Positions 57,577 through 64,000 of a stretch of DNA of 64,000 bases are shown here, piece by piece. The notes below the pieces were generated by a model. The model was not told where the DNA came from, ran no database searches, and was given only the letters and a program-made list of their open reading frames with translations. The position numbers were made by a program, and so were the translations under genes. Numbering within the stretch: position 1 is the first letter of the stretch; every line of letters starts with the position of its first letter. Source of the DNA: Streptomyces sp. L2 (GTDB lineage: Bacteria > Actinomycetota > Actinomycetes > Streptomycetales > Streptomycetaceae); the NCBI RefSeq assembly GCF_004124325.1, contig NZ_QBDT01000001.1:7130001-7194000 (forward strand), given 5' to 3'.

Positions 57577-58398
57577 ATGCCTTCCCTTCCTTCTCGTGTC
57601 CCGCTTTCCCCGTCCGCCGTCGTCTCCGCGCTCCGCGCCGCCGGGTGCGTGTTCGCCGAGGACGAGGCGGAGTTGATCCTCGCCACCGCCCGCATTCCGG
57701 AGGAGGTCGCCGCGATGGTGGAGCGGCGTACCGCCGGACTCCCGCTCGAACACGTCCTCGGCTGGGCCGAGTTCCACGGACTGCGGATCGCCGTGGAGCC
57801 GGGCGTGTTCGTGCCCCGCCGCCGTACCGAGTTCCTCGTGGACCAGGCCCTCGCCCAGGCCCCGGACGTCACCGTCGTCGTGGACCTGTGCTGCGGCTCC
57901 GGCGCCCTCGGCGCGGCCCTCGCCGCCGCGCTCGGCCGCACATCAGCGGCGGTTCGAGCCGGCGGCGTCGAGGTGCACGCCGCCGACATCGACCCGGCGG
58001 CCGTCCGCTGCGCCCGCCGCAACCTCGCCGCCTTCGGGGGCGGGGCCCATCTGGGCGACCTGTACGACGCCCTGCCCGCGGGCCTGCGGGGCCGGGTCGG
58101 TGTCCTCATGGCCAACGTGCCGTACGTCCCCACCGCCGAGGTGGCCCTGCTGCCGCCCGAGGCTCGCGACCACGAACCGACGGCCGCCCTGGACGGCGGA
58201 GCGGACGGACTCGACGTGCTGCGCCGGGTGGCCGCGGAGGCGCCCGCCTGGCTGGCACCCGGCGGCTGCCTGCTGACGGAGACGAGCGAACGTCAGGCGC
58301 CGGCCGCCGTACGGGAGTTCGGCCGGGCGGGGCTGACGACCCGGGCGGCGGTGTCGGAGGAACGGGCCGCGCACGTCGTGATCGGGGTTCGCCCCTAG
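57577..58398 (+). CDS. PrmC/HemK-like protein N5-glutamine methyltransferase
   Basis: A 273-residue SAM methyltransferase. The N-terminal helical domain has EHVLGWAEFHGLRIAVEPGVFVPRRRTEFLVD, as in PrmC; motif I is VVDLCCGSGALGAAL; and the glutamine-binding motif is Asn180-Val-Pro-Tyr183, an NPPY variant. This form matches the actinobacterial PrmC-related group of unknown target, distinct from the release-factor enzyme, which is normally found beside prfA. The stop codon TAG belongs to the first unit of a 24-base tandem array. Confidence 0.85.
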   Translation: MPSLPSRVPLSPSAVVSALRAAGCVFAEDEAELILATARIPEEVAAMVERRTAGLPLEHVLGWAEFHGLRIAVEPGVFVPRRRTEFLVDQALAQAPDVTVVVDLCCGSGALGAALAAALGRTSAAVRAGGVEVHAADIDPAAVRCARRNLAAFGGGAHLGDLYDALPAGLRGRVGVLMANVPYVPTAEVALLPPEARDHEPTAALDGGADGLDVLRRVAAEAPAWLAPGGCLLTETSERQAPAAVREFGRAGLTTRAAVSEERAAHVVIGVRP

Positions 58399-58635
58399 GC
58401 ACGGCCCGGGGTCCGCGCCTAGGCAGGGCCCGGGGTGCGTGTCTAGGCACGGGCCGGAGTCCGCGTCTAGGCAGGGCCCAGGAGAGCGCGCCTAGGCACG
58501 GGCCGGGGTGCGCGCGTCTAGGCGGGGCCCAGGGGTGCGCGTCTAGGCACGGGCCGGGGGGCGTGTCTCGGCACGGGCCGGGGTGCGCGGCTAGGCCCGC
58601 CCCGCAGTGCGCGCCTAGGCCGCCCCGGAGTCCGG
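58390..58635. repeat. 24-bp tandem repeat, ten units, containing the PrmC-like stop codon
   Basis: The core CTAGGC (one unit CTCGGC) has its T at 58396, 58420, 58444, 58468, 58493, 58519, 58544, 58568, 58592 and 58616: mostly 24-base spacing with three 25-26-base steps. The first core supplies the TAG stop of the methyltransferase gene, and the in-phase units would each give another in-frame TAG. The array fills the gap before the convergent membrane protein gene. Confidence 0.92.
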
Positions 58636-58649
58636 GACGCGTCTGCCGC

Positions 58650-59462
58650 TCAGGTGGCCGTCCCGTTCCCGGACTGGTTAGGCGACGGCGGGCTGGGCGA
58701 CGACGGGCTCGGCGACTCGCTGCCGTTCGGACGGTGGCCGTCCCGGTTCCACGGCTTGCCGTGGCCGGGGAAGCCGCCGTCGCCGCCGTCGCGGTGCCGG
58801 AAGCCGCCGTCCCCGCGCTGGAACGAGCCCGCGAACGCGGCCGTGGCCGTCCTCTTGCCGCTGTCGGCGCGGGTGCCGACCAGCAGGGCCTGGTCGCCCT
58901 TCTTCAGGGCACCCGCGCCCGTGTCGCCCGAGCCGCCGCCGTCGCCCCGCACCGTGACGCCGGAACCCACCGTCCACGTCCACGACGTGCCGTCGGCGCT
59001 CTTGACGGTGACCTGGTCGCCGGACACCTTCTCGACCGTGCCCCGCTGCCAGATCCGGACGATCCACTTGCCGGTGTCGCGGTCCTTGACGGTCGCCTCC
59101 CCGTGCGCCCCGCCCCCACGCGCCCCGAGTCCGGGCCCGTGCCGGTGCGGCGACGGCGTGGCGGAGGACGAGGCGCTCGGTGTGGCGTCCGGACCGGACG
59201 GGTCCGACGCGGCGGCGAAGGCGACGGTGCCGCCGAGGGCCAGCGCCCCCACCGTGCACGCCACGGTCACCACCCGGGCCCGCGCCGACGTCCGGCGCCA
59301 CCGGCCGCTCACCGGCCCGCGCGGTGCATCGCCGTGCCCGCCGCCGGCCGGCTCCTTCCCCTCCGGGCCCACCCGCGGGGCGTACCCGGGCATCGGCGGA
59401 ATCGGCCCGCCCGGCCCGCCGCCCGCGGGGCGGCCTTCCTGCTCCGGTTCCTGGCTCACCAT
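58650..59462 (-). CDS. Membrane-anchored DUF5666-like protein
   Basis: A 270-residue protein: a Gly/Pro-rich cytoplasmic stretch of about 60 residues, one membrane span (VVTVACTVGALALGGTVAFAA), a Ser/Pro/Thr linker and an extracellular beta-rich domain (GTVEKVSGDQVTVKSADGTSWTWTV..LKKGDQALLVGTRADSGKRTATAAF) like DUF5666. The C-terminus is a low-complexity tail of Gly, His, Ser and Pro ending in SPSPSSPSPPSPNQSG. The function is unknown. It is convergent with the PrmC-like gene. Confidence 0.82.
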   Translation of the reverse strand: MVSQEPEQEGRPAGGGPGGPIPPMPGYAPRVGPEGKEPAGGGHGDAPRGPVSGRWRRTSARARVVTVACTVGALALGGTVAFAAASDPSGPDATPSASSSATPSPHRHGPGLGARGGGAHGEATVKDRDTGKWIVRIWQRGTVEKVSGDQVTVKSADGTSWTWTVGSGVTVRGDGGGSGDTGAGALKKGDQALLVGTRADSGKRTATAAFAGSFQRGDGGFRHRDGGDGGFPGHGKPWNRDGHRPNGSESPSPSSPSPPSPNQSGNGTAT

Positions 59463-59587
59463 GCGCTCCCATCGGCCCTGGCGCGCGGCCTCGCGAAGAC
59501 ATGCCTACCTGTGATTGTCCCGGGAGGGGGTTAAGGGCCCGATAACCAGTTCCTGTGAATCGGTGCCGGTACCAGTACCGGCCGCCG

Positions 59588-61663
59588 CTACGGCAGCTCC
59601 TGCGCCCGGGCGATGAGTAGCGCCACGTCGTCGTGGTTGTCCGGGTGGTGCAGCGTGCGCAGCAGCCGGTCGCAGGCCTCCTCCAGCGGACGGGCCGGGT
59701 CGTCGAGCAGGGAGAGCAGGAAGTCCAGGCGTTCGTCGAGGGAGTGGCAGCGCGTCTCGACCAGCCCGTCGGTGTAGAACACCAGCTCGTCCCCCGGCTC
59801 GAAGTCGACGGTGATCGTGGTGAACGGGACGTCGCCGACGCCCAGCGGCACCCCGGTGGGCAGGTCGAGCAGCTCCGGCGGGTGGCCGGGACGGAGCCGG
59901 GCCGGCGGCAGATGGCCGGCGTTGGCGATCCGGCACTGGCGCAGCCGCGGATCGTGCACGGCGTACACACAGGTCGCGATGGAGTGGTCCAGGGCCGAGG
60001 TCGTCTTGTCCAGGTGTTCCAGCAGCAGCGCGGGGTCCAGGCCGAGCGGGGCCAGGGTGGTGGTCGCCGTGCGCAGCCGGCCCATGGTCGCGGCCGCGTT
60101 GATGCCGCTGCCCATGACGTCGCCGACCACCAGCGCCGTCCGGCCGCCGTCCAGCGGGATGACGTCGAACCAGTCGCCGCCGACCTCGCTGGTCGCGCCG
60201 GCCGGCTGGTAGCGGGACGCCACCTCCAGGCCGGTCGTCACCGGCGGATGGCTGGGCAGCAGGCTGCGCTGCAGGGTGAGCGCGGTGTTGCGGGCGTTCT
60301 GGTACCAGCGCGCGTTGTCGATCTGCACGGCCGCGCGGGCCGCCAGCTCCCGGGCCAGCACGACGTCGTCCTCGCCGAACGGCGCCGGATTGCGCGTCCG
60401 CTTGAGGTCCAGGGCGCCCAGCACCTCGCCGCGCGCGATCAGCGGCACCGCCAGGTACGAGTGCAGCCCGGCGCGGCCCAGCAGCACGGCCGCCTCCGGG
60501 GAGCGGGCGATGCGCGGCAGGTCCTCGTCCTTCACCCGGGGCACCAGCACCGCCTCGCCGCTGCGCACGCACTCGGTGACCAGCCGGTCGGGCGCGTACC
60601 GGGCGATCTGGCCGGGCGGGTCGGCGGCCTGCACGGCGTCCGACTCGTGCTCGGCGCGGACCGCCAGCGCCCGGATCACCGCCGACTCCGACGGCCCGAG
60701 GGTGCTGCGCCGGCCCTCCACCACGGCGTCCAGCAGATCGACGGCGGCCACGTCGGCCAGCTCCGGCACGGCGACCTCGGCCAGCTCGCGGGCGGTCCGG
60801 TCCAGGTCCAGCGTCGTACCGATCCGGGCGGAGGCGTCGGCGATCACCGCGAGCCGGCGGCGCGCGGCCTCGGCCTCGACGGACGCCCGGTGCTGCTCGG
60901 TGATGTCGACGACGGAGACCGCGACGCCGAGGACGTTGCCCATGGCGTCCTCCAGCCGGTACAGCGACATCGCCCAGGTGTGGTCCTGGTCCGGGTCGGC
61001 GGGCGTACGGCCGACGAGGGGCTCGTCGATGACCGGCACGCCGGTGTCGAGGACGCCCCGGGCGGAGCCCTCCAGCGCGTCGGCGTCCAGCAGCGGCAGC
61101 ACCTCGCGGATGCCGCGGCCCACGTGCTCCGCGGCGGGAAAGCCGTTGATCTTCTCCAGCGCCGGGTTGACCGAGACGAACCGCAGGGCGGTGTCCAGCA
61201 CGGCGAGCCCGATCGGTGACTGCTTGACCATGCGCTCGGACAGCGCGACGTCCTGCTCCAGCCGGCGCACCGTGTTCTGGTCGGCGGCGAGCCCCAGCGC
61301 GTACACGTCGCCCTGGTCGTCCAGCAGCCGCATGTTGCGGAACTCCACCAGCCGGGTGCTGCCGTCCTTGTGCCGGACCGGGAAGCCGCCCGCCCAGCTC
61401 TGGCCGGTCCGCAGCACGTCGGCGAAGAGCTTGCCGACCAGCTGGATGTGCCGCTCGTGCACCATCAGCCGGGCCGCGTACTCGCCGAGCGCATCGCGGG
61501 CGGCGTACCCGAACAGCTCCTCCGCCTGGGGGCTCCACAGCACGATCCGCCCGTCGGCGTCCAGGACCACCGACGCCACTCCGAGCACGTCGAGCAGCCC
61601 GCCCGGGCGCACCGGCCCGCGCATCTCGCCGCCCTCCGTCACCGGAGCCCCGGCTGCACTCAT
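59588..61663 (-). CDS. PAS-PAS-GAF-SpoIIE (PP2C) phosphatase
   Basis: A 691-residue cytoplasmic signal protein. PAS 1 covers about residues 25-130, PAS 2 about 140-260 (SVVDITEQH), then GAF about 275-440, and a SpoIIE-type PP2C domain to the end with GGDWFDVIPL, VGDVMGSGINAAATMGRLR, YTDGLVE and DDVALL metal-binding positions. No histidine-kinase-like anti-sigma domain is fused. Streptomyces hold many such phosphatases, which act on anti-anti-sigma factors. I chose the ATG at 61663. No cognate anti-sigma or STAS gene is adjacent. Confidence 0.92.
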   Translation of the reverse strand: MSAAGAPVTEGGEMRGPVRPGGLLDVLGVASVVLDADGRIVLWSPQAEELFGYAARDALGEYAARLMVHERHIQLVGKLFADVLRTGQSWAGGFPVRHKDGSTRLVEFRNMRLLDDQGDVYALGLAADQNTVRRLEQDVALSERMVKQSPIGLAVLDTALRFVSVNPALEKINGFPAAEHVGRGIREVLPLLDADALEGSARGVLDTGVPVIDEPLVGRTPADPDQDHTWAMSLYRLEDAMGNVLGVAVSVVDITEQHRASVEAEAARRRLAVIADASARIGTTLDLDRTARELAEVAVPELADVAAVDLLDAVVEGRRSTLGPSESAVIRALAVRAEHESDAVQAADPPGQIARYAPDRLVTECVRSGEAVLVPRVKDEDLPRIARSPEAAVLLGRAGLHSYLAVPLIARGEVLGALDLKRTRNPAPFGEDDVVLARELAARAAVQIDNARWYQNARNTALTLQRSLLPSHPPVTTGLEVASRYQPAGATSEVGGDWFDVIPLDGGRTALVVGDVMGSGINAAATMGRLRTATTTLAPLGLDPALLLEHLDKTTSALDHSIATCVYAVHDPRLRQCRIANAGHLPPARLRPGHPPELLDLPTGVPLGVGDVPFTTITVDFEPGDELVFYTDGLVETRCHSLDERLDFLLSLLDDPARPLEEACDRLLRTLHHPDNHDDVALLIARAQELP

Positions 61664-61950
61664 GCCACGCACCGCCTTCGCCCGTCCGCACGGCACGCTG
61701 TCCCCCGTGCCGACTCCCCTTGTTCTACCGCGCTCACACCCGACTCTCCGCAGCCGTCGCCGTCAATCTCCACCATCTCTCAACACGGGGCCGGGCGTAC
61801 CCGGAAGTCGCCAGTTGGCGGCACCCGGGGTGTGACGGCCGCCGGGGATGCCCCAGGACATCCATCTGTTTGGTCTGTACATGCCCACATGGCCGGGCCA
61901 GACTGTCCGCCGACCGAGTGCCACCACCCCCCTTTTCCGAGGAGTCGGCC

Positions 61951-62829
61951 ATGCCCGCGTCCGCCCGGCCACGCAGCCACGGAGTCCTCAGCGGACTCCT
62001 CGTCCTCGCCACCGCAGCCGTCCTGTCCCTCGCCGTGCCGACCTCCGCCTCGGCGGCGGACACGTGGACCGAGACCGGCTCGGACCGCGCGCGCCCGCTG
62101 ACCGAGAGCCAGGGCCTGACCTCCGTGGAGGTGCCGGCGGGCAGCCCCAACCGCTACACCGGCATCGGCACCATCCCCCTCGGCCTGTCCCTGCGCGGCT
62201 GGAACCACGTCGGCGACCCCGACGCCACCTACAACGGCTACTACGTCGAGCCGTACCAGGAGGACTCGGGCGGCGCGAAGATGTACCGGGTGCAGGCTCC
62301 GGACGGCAGCTGGTCGGAGTACGTCCACACGCTGAGCCCGGGGGAGGCGCTGAACAACTCCTGGGTGGCGATCTCGCCCGACGGCCAGTGGATGCTGTCC
62401 GGCGAGTGGGGCACGATGGACCGTTTGCTGGTCTTCCCGACACCCGGCGTCAACGCCTCGACCTCGCCCTCGGCGAACCTGCCCCAGGCGGCCACCGTCC
62501 ACCTCGACCACGCCGTCCGGGACGTGCAGGGCTGCGACTTCTCCGGGCCGACGACCCTGCTGTGCTCCTCCGACGACCCGGACGGCTCGCTGTTCGGCAT
62601 GACCAAGCCGCTGCTCCAGATCGACCTGTCGGCCGCTCCGAACGGCTCGGACGTGACCGGCCACGTCACGGCCCTGCGCCAACTGCCACTGCGCAGCGGC
62701 TGCTCCGGCAGCTTCGAGGCGGAGGGCATCGACTACGACCGCCGTACCGGCATCCTGCGGGTGATCGTCATGTCGCCCGGGTTCTGTGTGATCACGGACA
62801 GCATGACGTACAAGTTCTCGCGCGGCTGA
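61951..62829 (+). CDS. Secreted protein of unknown function
   Basis: A 292-residue protein with a clear Sec signal peptide (basic start, LLVLATAAVLSLAVPTSASA). The mature part is rich in beta-strand patterns (ESQGLTSVEVPAGSPNRYTGIGTIPL, WVAISPDGQWMLSGEWG), and four Cys residues fall in two neighbouring groups (GCDFSG..LLCSS and RSGCSG..GFCVI), which suggests disulfides. The WVAISPDGQW segment recalls beta-propeller blades. I cannot name a family. The ATG has GAGGAG upstream. The 287-base gap before it holds no other clear element. Confidence 0.8.
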   Translation: MPASARPRSHGVLSGLLVLATAAVLSLAVPTSASAADTWTETGSDRARPLTESQGLTSVEVPAGSPNRYTGIGTIPLGLSLRGWNHVGDPDATYNGYYVEPYQEDSGGAKMYRVQAPDGSWSEYVHTLSPGEALNNSWVAISPDGQWMLSGEWGTMDRLLVFPTPGVNASTSPSANLPQAATVHLDHAVRDVQGCDFSGPTTLLCSSDDPDGSLFGMTKPLLQIDLSAAPNGSDVTGHVTALRQLPLRSGCSGSFEAEGIDYDRRTGILRVIVMSPGFCVITDSMTYKFSRG

Positions 62830-62956
62830 GGCGCGTAGCAGGGGCCGCGGGGGCCCGGCCGAGGTGTGGGCCCGGCCCGCCGGTGCTTTGCTGAGGGTGG
62901 ACGCGGCTGGGCGGGGTACCCCGTTCCACCGCAGCACGGCCACGAAAGGAGCGATC

Positions 62957-63331
62957 ATGAAGAACGCGGAGCGGTCGCATCCGGAGACCGTCTCGGTGGA
63001 GATCAGCGGATGCTCCAAGGACGACGCCCGTCTCGTCTTCGAGGCGCTCGGCACCTGTTTCGCCTCCGACCGCGGGGCGGAGGAAGTGCCCCAGCAGCTC
63101 CACGAGACCCGGCCCATGGTCTGGCTCGGCAGCTACGACGTCGCGGACGCCCGCGGCGAGGCCTGCCCGCCGGTCCACCTCGACGCGTCGGTCCTCGCGG
63201 ACGTCCAGGGCGGGTACTGGGCCGTGGACCGGTTCCGCACCACCCTGGACTCGATGTTCACCGTCCACGAGACCTGCGCCGCCTCCGGTGACCAGGAACG
63301 GGACCTGCACCTGCGCCTGGAGAACCGCTGA
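62957..63331 (+). CDS. Conserved-looking 124-residue hypothetical protein
   Basis: A small soluble protein with alternating strand/helix patterns (TVSVEISGCSKDDARLVFEAL at the start, DVQGGYWAVDRFRTTLDSMFTVHETCA near the end). It has four Cys residues but no spacing I recognise as metal-binding. The ATG has an AAAGGAG site. The gene stands alone, with a strong hairpin immediately downstream. Confidence 0.72.
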   Translation: MKNAERSHPETVSVEISGCSKDDARLVFEALGTCFASDRGAEEVPQQLHETRPMVWLGSYDVADARGEACPPVHLDASVLADVQGGYWAVDRFRTTLDSMFTVHETCAASGDQERDLHLRLENR

Positions 63332-63343
63332 CGGCACCCCTCG

Positions 63344-63413
63344 GGGCCCGCACGCGCCCCGGACGGCCCGCCGCCGTCCGGGGCGCACGTGTGTCCGGGG
63401 CGCGTGCGGGCCC
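63344..63413. terminator. Long hairpin with two alternative 3' arms
   Basis: A 21-base perfect inverted repeat: the arm at 63344-63364 pairs with 63393-63413. A second copy of the inner 11 bases (GTCCGGGGCGC, 63376-63386) can pair with the same 5' arm instead, so two mutually exclusive stems exist. It lies just past the hypothetical gene and probably terminates it; a third GTCCGGGG copy follows at 63427. Confidence 0.75.
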
Positions 63414-63451
63414 TGGGCGCACGCGTGTCCGGGGTCACGCGCCCTCCCTTC

Positions 63452-64000
<549 letters not shown>

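Noticed and set aside
58390..58635. CRISPR-like array
   Set aside because: Units are adjacent without unique spacers, and no cas gene is present. It is a simple tandem repeat; the same holds for the other arrays.

Overview
The window is high-GC actinobacterial chromosome that looks like Streptomyces. The evidence is third-position G/C bias in every gene, frequent GTG starts, GGAGG-type ribosome sites, and Streptomyces-typical families (DauR-like regulator, SseB-like protein, Rv1733c-like membrane protein, PAS-GAF-PP2C phosphatase, [3Fe-4S] ferredoxin). I see no rRNA, tRNA, CRISPR array, insertion sequence or phage gene. It reads as chromosomal metabolic and regulatory DNA rather than a mobile island.

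Regions 1-31 kb: the 3' end of a secreted CAP-domain protein; a minus-strand six-gene operon for polyamine uptake and oxidation (Pot-type ABC transporter, FAD amine oxidase, aldehyde dehydrogenase); then a divergent catabolic cluster. That cluster has a Rieske oxygenase on one side of two TTAGTC-type palindromes. On the other side are an unknown protein, a NuoF-like flavoprotein, a three-Cys ferredoxin, an NDP-forming acyl-CoA ligase, two paralogous acyl-CoA dehydrogenases, a 3-hydroxyacyl-CoA dehydrogenase and a TetR regulator. I read it as one TetR-controlled pathway in which NADH electrons pass through the flavoprotein and ferredoxin to the Rieske enzyme; the substrate is unknown. Next come a 43-residue acidic repeat peptide, a DauR-like regulator with a very repetitive N-terminus facing a PLP dehydratase, an NCS1 permease plus cysteine hydrolase, small regulators, a fluoride-channel operon (two FluC halves around a DUF190 protein), uppP, and a GntR-asparaginase-aspartase operon converting asparagine to fumarate and ammonia.

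Regions 31-64 kb: a polysaccharide operon (UDP-xylose synthase, membrane GT2, GalE, UDP-glucose dehydrogenase) with a convergent secreted beta-helix lipoprotein; glutaminase; a D,D-carboxypeptidase; a compact second Rho with a near-consensus promoter and long leader; a P450; small regulators with their targets; a serine hydrolase, SnoaL-like proteins and an acetyl-xylan-esterase-family hydrolase; a molybdopterin oxidoreductase with its FNR-type partner; a MarR-membrane protein pair; a MoxR ATPase/metallopeptidase-vWA/unknown operon; a PrmC-like methyltransferase with a structured leader; a PAS-GAF-SpoIIE phosphatase; secreted and hypothetical proteins; and the 5' part of an old-yellow-enzyme-family reductase.

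The most unusual property is structural. At least twelve short tandem arrays, several with exact periods (7, 8, 19, 24, 36, 39, 42 and 63 bp, plus 117-120 bp and 31-32 bp), sit at or just beyond gene 3' ends or in disordered protein tails. In several cases the stop codon itself lies inside the first repeat unit.
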